Source of the DNA: Actinomadura xylanilytica
GTDB taxonomy: Bacteria; Actinomycetota; Actinomycetes; Streptosporangiales; Streptosporangiaceae
Length of the DNA stretch: 64,000 nucleotides
Direction of reading: 5' to 3'
Assembly (NCBI RefSeq): GCF_030283145.1
Contig: NZ_JASNWE010000006.1
Coordinates: forward strand, 1 to 64,000
Shown here: positions 1-9,602 of the stretch, in pieces
Numbering within the stretch: position 1 is the first letter of the stretch
Layout: every line of letters begins with the position of its first letter
Made by a program: the position numbers and the translations under genes
Notes under the pieces: model-generated
Told to the model about the DNA's origin: nothing
Database searches by the model: none
The model's input: the letters and a program-made list of their open reading frames with translations, nothing else

Positions 1-142
1 GACAGTGGCACGGGGTGGTCCAGCCAACTAATGACCGAACCGATTAAGGCACTGGCTTTTAACACGCTGTTGAGTTCTCAAGAAACGGACACCCACCGCG
101 CTCCACCCACTCTCGCGGGCCTCGCTCCGGGGCAACCCTTAA
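1..142 (-). other. 5' leader of a ribosomal RNA operon (16S gene off the left edge)
   Basis: Read on the minus strand, this stretch contains the conserved actinobacterial pre-rRNA leader element TGAGAACTCAACAGCGTG (63-80), including the palindrome TTGAGAACTCAA (70-81). In related bacteria this element lies just upstream of 16S rRNA and belongs to the antitermination/processing region. Two promoter-like sites lie directly upstream. The mature 16S start is not reached, so no rRNA gene is called. The 399-base plus-strand open frame here is treated as spurious. Confidence 0.8.
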
Positions 143-170
143 ACTCTATCCGATCCACCCGGTTTGTCAA
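143..170 (-). promoter_or_regulatory. rRNA operon promoter, proximal
   Basis: On the minus strand a consensus -35 box TTGACA (165-170) is followed after 16 bases by TAGAGT (143-148). The match to a primary-sigma promoter and the position just before the rRNA leader element support an rrn promoter. It is inferred from sequence only. Confidence 0.72.
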
Positions 171-297
171 ACTTTCGGGTAGTTCGCCCCTCCTTGTTCC
201 CTTTGGGCATGAAACATCCATGCCCTACAGGTTCGTGGAGGTTCCCCCGAGACAGGCCGTCTTAAACGTCGTCCTGGTCTCTCGTGGGGCAGGTAGA

Positions 298-326
298 ACA
301 CTAAGCCGGTCTCGCGGCACCGTCAA
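298..326 (-). promoter_or_regulatory. rRNA operon promoter, distal
   Basis: On the minus strand TTGACG (321-326) and TAGTGT (298-303) are separated by exactly 17 bases, a good primary-sigma promoter. It lies about 155 bases upstream of the proximal promoter and downstream of the tyrS terminator. Tandem promoters are usual for actinobacterial rRNA operons. Confidence 0.68.
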
Positions 327-456
327 ATCGGCGCCCATACCCCCCGAAAAGCCCGCCCCACCAGGGGTTCTCGGGGTTCGAAGCACCCTCTGGAGCCGCC
401 GGCGGACCCTCCCCGTGACCGCACTGTGACATGGATCCCCCGAAGTTCTCCCGGAA

Positions 457-502
457 CGAGGGCGAGCGCCCGTCCGGACATCCGGACGGGCGCTCGCCCT
501 CG
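457..502 (-). terminator. Terminator of tyrS
   Basis: A perfect 22-base inverted repeat (457-478 with 481-502) sits 17 bases beyond the tyrS stop. It has no clear U-run, as is common in high-GC actinobacteria. It separates tyrS from the rRNA promoters downstream. Confidence 0.8.
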
Positions 503-519
503 CGCTGTTCCGCGTCCCG

Positions 520-1803
520 TCAGGAGGCCGGAACGGTGACCTCCACACCGCCCACGTTGCGCTTGCCCCGCCGCAGCACAAGGAAGCGGCCGTGGAGCAG
601 GTCGGCGGCGGCCGGCGTCGCGTCCTCCGACTCGACCTTCGCGTTGTTCAGGTAGGCCCCGCCCTGAGCGACCGTCCTGCGCGCCTCGGACTTGCTCTTG
701 CAGAGGCCGGACGCCGCGAGCAGGTCGACCACCGGCGGCAGCTCCCCCGGCGGTACCTCCGTGCGGGGCACCTCCGCCAGGGCCGACCTCAGCGTCCGCT
801 CGTCCAGCTCCTCCAGGGCCCCCTGCCCGAACAGCGCACGCGAGGCCGCGACGACGCGCGCGGTCTCGTCCGCGCCGTGCACGAGGGTGGTCATCTCCTC
901 CGCGAGCGCCCGCTGGGGGGCGCGGGCGGCGGGACGGTCGGCGCCCTGCTTGACCAGGTCTTCGATCTCCTCCCTCGGGCGGAAGCTGAAGACCTTCAGG
1001 AGCTTGTCCACGTCGCGGTCGTCGGCGTTGAACCAGAACTGGTAGAACGCGTACGGCGAGGTGAGGTCGGGGTCGAGCCAGTACGTCTCGCCGCCGGCGG
1101 TCTTCCCGAACTTGGAGCCGTCGGCCTTGGTCAGCAGCGGGGTGGTCAGCGCGTGCGCGCTCTCCCCTTCGGCGCGCCGGATCAGGTCGGCGCCGGCGGT
1201 GAGGTTGCCCCACTGGTCGCTGCCCCCGGTCTGCAACCGGCATCCGTACCGCCGGAACAGCTCGAGGTAGTCCATCGACTGGAGCAGCGCGTAGCTGAAC
1301 TCGGTGTAGCTCATGCCGGTGGTGTCGAGGCGCTTCTTGACGGTCTCGCGCGCCAGCATGCGGTTCACCGGGAAGTGCTTGCCGATGTCGCGCAGGAACT
1401 CGATGGCGCTCATCCGGCCGGTCCAGTCGAGGTTGCTGACCATCAGCGCGCCCGTCGGGCCGTCACCGAAGTCCAGGTACCTGGACACCTGGCCGCGGAT
1501 CCGCTCGACCCAGCCGGCGACGGTCTCCTCGGAGTTCAGCACCCGCTCGGCGCTCTTGCCGCTCGGGTCGCCGATGAGGCCGGTGGCGCCGCCGACCAGC
1601 CCGATCGGACGGTGCCCGGCGTGCTGGAACCGCCGCAGGGTGAGGATCTGGATGAGGTTGCCGAGGTGCAGCGAGGGCGCCGTCGGATCGAACCCGCAGT
1701 ACAGCGTGACCGGCCCGGCGGCGAGCAGCGCCCGCAGCTCGTCCAGGTCGGTGGACTGCGCGATCATGTCGCGCCACGCGAGTTCGTCCAGGATGTCGGT
1801 CAC
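520..1803 (-). CDS. tyrS: Tyrosine--tRNA ligase
   Basis: This cytoplasmic class I synthetase charges tRNA-Tyr with tyrosine. The Rossmann catalytic domain carries the HIGH-type motif HLGN (residues 46-49) and the KMSKS equivalent KFGKT (231-235). The C-terminal S4 RNA-binding domain occupies about 355-427. At 427 residues it has the usual bacterial TyrS length. It starts at GTG (1801-1803) with GGGAG close upstream. It lies upstream of, and in the same direction as, the rRNA operon, with a strong terminator between. An inverted repeat (1838-1844 with 1854-1860) lies about 35 bases before the start and may be a weak leader hairpin. Confidence 0.96.
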   Translation of the reverse strand: MTDILDELAWRDMIAQSTDLDELRALLAAGPVTLYCGFDPTAPSLHLGNLIQILTLRRFQHAGHRPIGLVGGATGLIGDPSGKSAERVLNSEETVAGWVERIRGQVSRYLDFGDGPTGALMVSNLDWTGRMSAIEFLRDIGKHFPVNRMLARETVKKRLDTTGMSYTEFSYALLQSMDYLELFRRYGCRLQTGGSDQWGNLTAGADLIRRAEGESAHALTTPLLTKADGSKFGKTAGGETYWLDPDLTSPYAFYQFWFNADDRDVDKLLKVFSFRPREEIEDLVKQGADRPAARAPQRALAEEMTTLVHGADETARVVAASRALFGQGALEELDERTLRSALAEVPRTEVPPGELPPVVDLLAASGLCKSKSEARRTVAQGGAYLNNAKVESEDATPAAADLLHGRFLVLRRGKRNVGGVEVTVPAS

Positions 1804-1881
1804 GTTCTCCCTCGTCTCCGACGTGCCAAAAGGTACGCCCCATCAGGGTGCCCGATGGGGTGTGCATCACGCTAACGATAT

Positions 1882-2358
1882 TCAGCGCCCGTTGAGGAAG
1901 TAGCGCGCGGGTACGAACACCTCGTGTCCCGAGGTGAAGCGCACCCGGACCCCGTCGCTGCCCCAGGCCGCTTCCCTCACCACGGGACGGTCGGTGCCGG
2001 TGAAGTCCAATCGGACATGGTGGCCGTACGACAGGGCGATGTCCCGTCCCGTGTACAGCTCGTACTTGCGGTGCCGCCCGAGGATCCAGCTCCGGGTGCG
2101 GACCACGCCCACGAAGTGGGCCGACCGGTCGGAGTAGGCCACGGACGCCGGCTGCCCGGACCGTTCGAGGACCTCCCGCCGCTCCAGCCGCCCGTCCAGG
2201 ACGGCCAGGACGATCAAGAGGAGGAGCAGCGGCGCGATGATCCGCCACGTCCGCCTCCTGGGCCTCGCCGAGCCGGCGGACCGCGGTGGACCGCCCGCCC
2301 ACGCGGGACCGGGCGCGCCTCCAGGACCGGGATCGGGATCGGCGGCGGATTCAGCCAT
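1882..2358 (-). CDS. Small membrane-anchored protein of unknown function
   Basis: I do not recognise a family. The protein has a Pro/Gly/Ala-rich cytoplasmic N-terminus, an arginine-rich patch (RPRRRTW), one strong hydrophobic segment (IIAPLLLLLIVLAVL) and about 100 polar residues, probably extracytoplasmic, that look like a small beta-rich domain. The ATG at 2358 is chosen because it overlaps the end of the upstream glycosylase gene by only 8 bases; a frame-open start at 2397 would overlap by far more. It is probably co-transcribed with mpg. Function unknown. Confidence 0.7.
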   Translation of the reverse strand: MAESAADPDPGPGGAPGPAWAGGPPRSAGSARPRRRTWRIIAPLLLLLIVLAVLDGRLERREVLERSGQPASVAYSDRSAHFVGVVRTRSWILGRHRKYELYTGRDIALSYGHHVRLDFTGTDRPVVREAAWGSDGVRVRFTSGHEVFVPARYFLNGR

Positions 2359-2986
2359 CCGCGGCGGCCTTCCTCCGTCTGCGCGGGACGTGCGCACGGT
2401 AGGGCGAGACGCTCTGATCGCCGTCGATCCAGAAACGCCACGGCGTCTCTTTGGCGCCGTTCACGCCCGTGCGCGGCCCAGACCTGATCAGCGCGGGGTC
2501 CACCGGTTCTCCGGCGAGGACGCGCAGAGGACCGTCGTCCGTGCAGACGTCCAGGCCGTTCTGGCCGCGCGCGATGCCGAGGGCCTGGCACAGCCGGGCG
2601 GGGCCGCGGGCCAGGTCCCGCACGGTCGAGCGGGGCCGCCGCTCCCGGGCGGTCTCCCAGCCGCTGATCACCTCGCCCGCGCGCAGCAGGACGGCCGACG
2701 CCGTGCCCTCCGGCCCGCACACCAAGTTGACGCAGAAGTGCATGCCGTAGGTGAAGTAGACGTAGGCGTGGCCGGCCTCCCCGAACATCACCTCGTTGCG
2801 CGGGGTGCGGCTGCGGTAGGCGTGCGAGGCGGGGTCGAGCGGCCCCGCGTACGCCTCCACCTCGGTGAGCCGGACGGCGACCGGGCCACCGCCGGCGCGG
2901 TGCGTCAGAACCCGGCCCAGCAGTGCGGGGGCGATCTCTTCAACCGGCCGGTCGAAGAACGCCCTCGGCAGTGACGTCTCGCTCAC
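2351..2986 (-). CDS. mpg: DNA-3-methyladenine glycosylase (AAG/MPG family)
   Basis: This base-excision repair enzyme removes alkylated and deaminated purines from DNA. The 211-residue sequence shows the AAG-family core: TEVEAY with the likely catalytic glutamate at residue 44, SHAYRSRTPRN, and the aromatic stretch HAYVYFTYGMHFCVN that shapes the base pocket. It starts at GTG (2984-2986) preceded by a GAGG-type ribosome site. The downstream membrane protein overlaps its end. It lies next to tyrS and the arginine cluster with no obvious functional link. Confidence 0.93.
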   Translation of the reverse strand: MSETSLPRAFFDRPVEEIAPALLGRVLTHRAGGGPVAVRLTEVEAYAGPLDPASHAYRSRTPRNEVMFGEAGHAYVYFTYGMHFCVNLVCGPEGTASAVLLRAGEVISGWETARERRPRSTVRDLARGPARLCQALGIARGQNGLDVCTDDGPLRVLAGEPVDPALIRSGPRTGVNGAKETPWRFWIDGDQSVSPYRAHVPRRRRKAAADG

Positions 2987-3072
2987 TATCGCCTCACATG
3001 CTCACGTGTCCGGGTCTGGGCCGGGCCTTGCAGCCGGGGCCGGGGCCGCGTGGTGCCGGGCCCACGGCAAGG

Positions 3073-3103
3073 GGTGGACGGGCGGAGGCGCCGCCCGTCC
3101 ACC
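3073..3103 (-). terminator. Terminator of the arginine cluster
   Basis: A 13-base perfect inverted repeat (3073-3085 with 3091-3103, loop of 5) begins 9 bases after the argH stop. It marks the end of the arg transcript before mpg. Confidence 0.78.
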
Positions 3104-3111
3104 GGCCGGGG

Positions 3112-4530
<1,419 letters not shown>

Positions 4531-4716
4531 GGAAATCCTCTTCTTCCCACCGCTGTGCGTGCGTTCGATCGATCGCCTCGGGGGCGCCGGCCGCGTCTCG
4601 CGCGGCCCGCGCCCGCCTCAGCGTACGGGCAAGGGGCCCGGTCCTTCAGCGTATGGCCACGTCGGCGCGCTGCGGTGCGTTGGAGCGCGCAGGCCGGACG
4701 GGCCGGTCCGGGCGGG

Positions 4717-5919
4717 TCAGGCGTTCTGGCCCCGGTCGCGCATGGCGGCGATCTTGCTGGGCAGGCTCCACAGCTCGACGAAGCCCTTGGCCAGGCTCTG
4801 GTCGAAGGTGTCGCCGGTGTCGTAGGTCGCCAGGTCGTAGCTGTAGAGCGAGGCGTCGCTGCGCCGGCCGGTGACCACCGCGCGCCCGCCGTGCAGGGTC
4901 ATCCGGACGTCGCCGGACACGTGCCGCTGCGCGTCGGCGATGAACGCGTCGAGGGAGTCCTTGAGCGGCGAGAACCACAGGCCGTCGTAGACCAGCTCGC
5001 CCCACCGCTGGTCGACCGAGCGCTTGAACCGGGCCAGGTCCCGCTCGACGGTGACGTTCTCCAGCTCCATGTGCGCGGCGATCAGCGCGACGGCGGCGGG
5101 CGCCTCGTACACCTCGCGGCTCTTGATGCCGACCAGCCGGTCCTCGACCATGTCGATCCGGCCGACGCCCTGGGCGCCGGCGCGCCGGTTGAGCTCGGCG
5201 ATGACCTGGTACGGGGTGAGGGCGCGGCCGTCCAGCGCGACGGGGACGCCGGCGCGGAAGGTGATGACGACCTCGTCGGCCTCGCGCGGCTCGGCGGGGT
5301 CGGCGGTGTAGTCGTAGACGTCCTCGATGGGCCCGTTCCAGATGTCCTCCAGGAACCCGGTCTCGACCGCGCGGCCCCACAGGTTCTGGTCGATGGAGTA
5401 GGGCGACTTGGCCGACACGTCGATCGGCAGGCCCTTCTCCTCGGCGAACGCGATGGCCTTGTCGCGGGTCCAGGCGTAGTCGCGGGCCGGGGCGATGACC
5501 TTCAGGTCGGGGTGCAGGGCCGACAGCCCGGCCTCGAACCGGACCTGGTCGTTGCCCTTACCGGTGCAGCCGTGCGAGACGGCGGTGCCGCCGAACTCCT
5601 TGGCGGCGGAGACCAGGTGCTTGACGATCAGCGGCCGGGACAGCGAGGACAGCAGCGGGTAGCGGTCCATGTAGAGGGCGTTGGCCTGGAGGGCCGGGAC
5701 GCAGAAGTCGGCGGCGAACTCCTCCTTGGCGTCCACCACGACGGCCTCGGCGGCGCCGCAGTCGAGGGCCCGCTTGCGGATGGCGTCGAGGTCCTCGCCG
5801 TCCTGGCCGACGTCGACGGCCACCGCGATGATCTCTCCGCCGGTCTGCTCGGCGAGGAACGGGATGGCGACGGAGGTGTCCAGGCCGCCCGAGTATGCGA
5901 GAACGACGCGCTCGCTCAT
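4717..5919 (-). CDS. argG: Argininosuccinate synthase
   Basis: This enzyme condenses citrulline and aspartate using ATP, giving argininosuccinate. The N-terminal nucleotide-binding motif AYSGGLDTS (about residues 9-17) is the N-type ATP pyrophosphatase loop. SHGCTGKGNDQVRFE follows near 120-135. At 400 residues it is full length. It begins at ATG with AGGAG upstream and follows argR after 79 bases, so read-through from the arg operon is likely. No ArgR-like operator was seen in the gap. Confidence 0.96.
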   Translation of the reverse strand: MSERVVLAYSGGLDTSVAIPFLAEQTGGEIIAVAVDVGQDGEDLDAIRKRALDCGAAEAVVVDAKEEFAADFCVPALQANALYMDRYPLLSSLSRPLIVKHLVSAAKEFGGTAVSHGCTGKGNDQVRFEAGLSALHPDLKVIAPARDYAWTRDKAIAFAEEKGLPIDVSAKSPYSIDQNLWGRAVETGFLEDIWNGPIEDVYDYTADPAEPREADEVVITFRAGVPVALDGRALTPYQVIAELNRRAGAQGVGRIDMVEDRLVGIKSREVYEAPAAVALIAAHMELENVTVERDLARFKRSVDQRWGELVYDGLWFSPLKDSLDAFIADAQRHVSGDVRMTLHGGRAVVTGRRSDASLYSYDLATYDTGDTFDQSLAKGFVELWSLPSKIAAMRDRGQNA

Positions 5920-5998
5920 GCTGTGATCTCCTGTTTGAAGTGGTGCGCTGCGGTTGGGTGGATCGTGCGGGGTGCTGCGGGGCGGGGGCGCGCGGCCC

Positions 5999-6514
5999 CT
6001 AGCTTCGTCGTTCGCGCCCCGCGGCGAGCTTGAGCAGGGCCTGGGCCAGGTCCTGGCCGCCGGCCGGGTCGCGGGAGATGACCAGGATGGAGTCGTCGCC
6101 GGCGACCGTGCCGAGGACGGCGGGCAGCTCGGCGTGGTCGATGGCCGAGGCCAGGTACTGCGCGGCCCCGGGCGGGGTCCGCACCATGACCAGGTTGGCC
6201 GACGCCTCGGCGGAGACCAGCAGCTCGGCGGCCAGGCGGGTGAGCCGGCCGGCGAAGGTCTCCCCGGCGCCGGTGCGGGTGCGCCTGATCCGCTCGCCGC
6301 CCTCCCCCGGCACGGCGTAGATCAGGCTGCCGTCGTCGGCGCGGAGCTTCACCGCGCCGATCTCCACCAGGTCGCGCGAGAGCGTGGCCTGGGTGACCTC
6401 GACGCCGGCGTCGGCGAGGAGCTTGGCGAGCTCGCCCTGGGAGTGGACGGGGTGCCGGGTCAGCAGCTCGATCACCCGGGCGTGCCGGGCGGCCTTGGTC
6501 ATCAGGGTCGTCAT
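5999..6514 (-). CDS. argR: Arginine repressor ArgR
   Basis: ArgR is the arginine-sensing repressor of the arg genes. The N-terminal winged helix (about 5-75) contains QATLSRDLVEIGAVK. The C-terminal domain (about 95-165) binds arginine and forms the hexamer, with the GTVAGDDSILVI stretch. The ATG at 6514 overlaps the argF stop as ATGA; a second in-frame ATG lies 4 codons in. It is encoded within the operon it should control, suggesting autoregulation through the operator before argC. Confidence 0.93.
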   Translation of the reverse strand: MTTLMTKAARHARVIELLTRHPVHSQGELAKLLADAGVEVTQATLSRDLVEIGAVKLRADDGSLIYAVPGEGGERIRRTRTGAGETFAGRLTRLAAELLVSAEASANLVMVRTPPGAAQYLASAIDHAELPAVLGTVAGDDSILVISRDPAGGQDLAQALLKLAAGRERRS

Positions 6515-7428
6515 CCGGCGCGCTCCAGCAGCCAGATCAGCAGCGCCTTCTGGGCGTGCAGCCGATTCTCGGCCTCGTCCCAGACCAGGCTGCGCGGGCC
6601 GTCCAGGACGGACGCGGCGATCTCCTTGCCCCGGTAGGCGGGCAGGCAGTGCAGCACGACGGCGCCGGGGCCCGCGAGCGCGAGGAGCGCGTCGTCGATG
6701 GCGTACGGCTCGTACAGCGCGGTGTCCTTGCCCTCCTGCCCCATCGACACCCAGGTGTCGGTGGCGAGGACGTCGGCGCCGGCCGCGGCCTCCTTCGCGT
6801 CGGAGGTGACGGCGACCGAGCCGCCGGTCGCCGCGGCGAGCTCGGTGGCGCGGGCGGCGATCGCCGGGTCGGGCGGCTGTGCGACGGGGGCGGCGATCCG
6901 CACGTGCATCCCGGCGGTGGCGCAGCCGAGCAGGTAGGAGTGCGCCATGTTGTTGGCGCCGTCGCCGAAGTAGGCGAGGGTGCGGCCGGCGAGGCCGCCC
7001 TTGGCCTCCCGCACCGTTTGCAGGTCGGCGAGGATCTGGCAGGGGTGGAACTCGTCGGTGAGGGCGTTCACGACGGGCACCGCGGTGCCGGCGGCCATCT
7101 CCTCGATGCGCTCCTGGCCGCCGGTGCGCCACACGATCGCGGCGACCTGCCGCTCCAGCACCCGGGCGGTGTCGGCGATGCTCTCGCCGCGGCCGAGCTG
7201 GCTGCTGCCGGCGTCCATGACCAGGGCGTTCCCGCCGAGCTCGGCGATGCCGGCGGCGAAGGACAGCCGGGTGCGGGTGGAGGGCTTGTCGAACAGCACC
7301 GCGACCGACCGGGGGCCGTCCAGCGGGCGGCGGGCGAACCGGTCGCGCTTGACGGCGGCGGCGAGGTCGAGGATCTCGGCCTGCTCGGCGGGGGTGAGGT
7401 CGTCGTCGCGGAGGAAGTGCCGGACCAT
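6511..7428 (-). CDS. argF: Ornithine carbamoyltransferase
   Basis: It makes citrulline from ornithine and carbamoyl phosphate. The carbamoyl-phosphate loop STRTR is at residues 50-54, HPCQ at 128-131, and the ornithine-loop motif HCLP is near the C-terminus. At 305 residues it is full length. It starts 3 bases after the argD stop and overlaps argR by 4 bases, so translation is likely coupled. Confidence 0.95.
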   Translation of the reverse strand: MVRHFLRDDDLTPAEQAEILDLAAAVKRDRFARRPLDGPRSVAVLFDKPSTRTRLSFAAGIAELGGNALVMDAGSSQLGRGESIADTARVLERQVAAIVWRTGGQERIEEMAAGTAVPVVNALTDEFHPCQILADLQTVREAKGGLAGRTLAYFGDGANNMAHSYLLGCATAGMHVRIAAPVAQPPDPAIAARATELAAATGGSVAVTSDAKEAAAGADVLATDTWVSMGQEGKDTALYEPYAIDDALLALAGPGAVVLHCLPAYRGKEIAASVLDGPRSLVWDEAENRLHAQKALLIWLLERAG

Positions 7429-7431
7429 CGT

Positions 7432-8655
7432 TCAGCCCTCCTTGGGGGCGTCGGCGGAGGCGGCGTCCAGGATCGCCGGGAAGGCGTCCACGAACGAGCG
7501 GGCCTCGGCGGCGGTGAGCACGAGCGGCGGTGCGATCCGGATCGCGTCCGGCTGGACGGCGTTGACCAGGAAGCCGGCGGCGCGGGACGCGGCCTCGACG
7601 GCGGGGGCGGCGGGCGCGGTCAGCACCGCGGCCCGCCACAGGCCGCGGCCTCGGACGCCCGCCAGCAGCGGGTGGTCGATCGCGGCCAGGCCCGCGGCGA
7701 GGGCGTCGCCGACCTCGGTGACGTGGTCGAGCAGGCCGCCGTCCTCGATGGCGTCGATCACGGCGAGGGCGGCGGCGGCGCTGACCGGGTTGCCGCCGAA
7801 GGTGCTGCCGTGGTCGCCCTTGGCGAAGATCTCGCCGTGCGGGCCGAACGCGATGCACGCGCCGACGGGCATGCCGCCGCCGAGCCCCTTGGCCAGCGTC
7901 AGCACGTCGGGCCGGGCGTTCTCGTGCTGGAAGGCGAACCAGGCCCCGGTGCGGCCGATGGCCGACTGGATCTCGTCGGCGACGAACAGGGCGCCGGTCG
8001 CGTCGCAGATGTCCCGTACGGCGGTGAAGTACCCGTGCGGCGGGGGAACGACGCCGGCCTCGCCCTGCGTCGGTTCCAAAAAGACCGCGGCGCAGTCCCC
8101 GGTCACCGCGGCCTTGAGCGCGTCGGCGTCACCGTAGGGGACGAACCGGACGTCGAGCGCGTACGGGCCGAACGGCTCGCGGATGGACCGCTTGCCGGTG
8201 AGGGACAGCGCGCCCATCGACCGTCCGTGGAAGCCGTTCTCGGCCGCGACGAAGTAGGAGCGGCCGTGCGTCCGGCCGTACTTGAGGGCCAGCTTGAGCG
8301 CGCACTCATTGGCCTCGGTGCCGCTGTTGGCGAGGAAGACCCGGCCGTCGCCGCCGAGCAGCTCGCGCAGCTTCTCGGCGAGCAGCACCTCGGGCTCGTT
8401 CACGAACAGGTTGGAGGTGTGCGCCAGCCGCGCGGCCTGTGCCGCGACCGCCTCGGCCAGGGCCGGGTGGCCGTGGCCGAGCGAGGTGACCGCGATGCCC
8501 GCGATCAGGTCGAGGTACTCGCGGCCGTCGTGGTCGCGGACGCGGCAGCCCGCGCCGGACGCGAGCGCGAGCGGCGGGACGCCGTAGTTGGGCATGAACG
8601 CGGCCTCGTATCGCTTCCTGAGGTCGGCGCCGCTCACGCCGTTCTCCCCGTTCAC
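7432..8655 (-). CDS. argD: Acetylornithine aminotransferase
   Basis: This PLP-dependent class III aminotransferase converts N-acetylglutamate semialdehyde to N-acetylornithine. The PLP lysine lies in LTLAKGLGGGMPVGA near residue 250, with FVADEIQSAIGRTG before it and GSTFGGNPVSAAAALA after it. At 407 residues it is complete. It starts at GTG (8653-8655), overlapping the argB stop as GTGA. It shares family features with ornithine and succinylornithine aminotransferases; the operon position settles the call. Confidence 0.95.
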   Translation of the reverse strand: MNGENGVSGADLRKRYEAAFMPNYGVPPLALASGAGCRVRDHDGREYLDLIAGIAVTSLGHGHPALAEAVAAQAARLAHTSNLFVNEPEVLLAEKLRELLGGDGRVFLANSGTEANECALKLALKYGRTHGRSYFVAAENGFHGRSMGALSLTGKRSIREPFGPYALDVRFVPYGDADALKAAVTGDCAAVFLEPTQGEAGVVPPPHGYFTAVRDICDATGALFVADEIQSAIGRTGAWFAFQHENARPDVLTLAKGLGGGMPVGACIAFGPHGEIFAKGDHGSTFGGNPVSAAAALAVIDAIEDGGLLDHVTEVGDALAAGLAAIDHPLLAGVRGRGLWRAAVLTAPAAPAVEAASRAAGFLVNAVQPDAIRIAPPLVLTAAEARSFVDAFPAILDAASADAPKEG

Positions 8656-9602
8656 GCGAGGTCTCCCGTCAGCTCGTCATCGGCGGGCGAGCCCAGGGGG
8701 CTGGGCAGCACCATCGTTCCGATCCCCTCCTCGGTGAAGATCTCCAGCAGCAGCGAGTGCAGCACCCGCCCGTCCAGCACGTGCGCCTGCGGGACCCCGC
8801 CGCGCACCGCCTGGAGGCAGGCGTCCATCTTCGGCACCATGCCCGCCGACAGCTCGGGCAGCAGCACGGCCAGCTCGTCGGTGGTGAGGCTGTCGATGAC
8901 GTCGTCGCTGCCCGGCCAGTCGGCGTACAGGCCCTCGACGTCGGTGAGCACGACCAGCTTGGCGGCGTCGAGCGCGACCGCGAGCGCGGCGGCGGCGGTG
9001 TCGGCGTTGACGTTGTAGACCTCGCCGTCGTCGCCGCGCGCGATGCTGGACACGACCGGGATCCGGCCGTCGGCCAGCAGCGCCCGGACCGCGCCGACCT
9101 CGATCTCGACGATCTCGCCGACCTGGCCGATGTCGACCCGCTCGCCGTCCACCACGGCGTGCTTGCGCTCGGCGGTGAACAGGTTGGCGTCCTCGCCGGA
9201 CATGCCGAGCGCGAACGCGCCGTGCCGGTTGATCAGCCCGACCACGTCCCGCTGCACCTGCCCGGTCAGCACCATCCGGACGACCTCCATGGCCTCCGGG
9301 GTGGTGACCCGCAGCCCGGCGGTGAAGGTCGAGTCGATGCCGTTGGCGGCGAGCGCCGCGTTGATCTGCGGGCCGCCGCCGTGCACGATGACCGGCCGCA
9401 GCCCCGCGTAGCGCAGGAACACCACGTCCTCGGCGAACGAGTGCCGCAGCGTCTCGTCGGTCATCGCGTGCCCGCCGTACTTGATCACCACGGTGGCGCC
9501 GCGGAACCGCTCCAGCCACGGCAGCGCGCTGATCAGCGTCACCGCCTTGGCGGTCGCGCCCTCGCGCCGCTTGCGCATCCGCGCGCCCGACACCACGCTC
9601 AT
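8652..9602 (-). CDS. argB: Acetylglutamate kinase
   Basis: This amino-acid-kinase-family enzyme phosphorylates N-acetylglutamate, normally the feedback-controlled step. It shows the glycine-rich motifs VIKYGGHAM and VIVHGGGPQI and the C-terminal nucleotide-site region MVPKMDACLQAV. The ATG at 9602 overlaps the argJ stop (ATGA) and gives 316 residues; a second ATG 8 codons in (MRKRRE) would give a more typical N-terminus. The extended N-terminal helix is common in arginine-sensitive forms. Confidence 0.94.
   Translation of the reverse strand: MSVVSGARMRKRREGATAKAVTLISALPWLERFRGATVVIKYGGHAMTDETLRHSFAEDVVFLRYAGLRPVIVHGGGPQINAALAANGIDSTFTAGLRVTTPEAMEVVRMVLTGQVQRDVVGLINRHGAFALGMSGEDANLFTAERKHAVVDGERVDIGQVGEIVEIEVGAVRALLADGRIPVVSSIARGDDGEVYNVNADTAAAALAVALDAAKLVVLTDVEGLYADWPGSDDVIDSLTTDELAVLLPELSAGMVPKMDACLQAVRGGVPQAHVLDGRVLHSLLLEIFTEEGIGTMVLPSPLGSPADDELTGDLA

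Noticed and set aside
31..429. 132-codon open frame in the rRNA leader region
   Set aside because: It covers the rRNA promoters and leader read on the opposite strand and has no ribosome site or family resemblance.
1838..1860. T-box or other riboswitch before tyrS
   Set aside because: Only a 7-base stem is visible; none of the T-box sequence landmarks were found.
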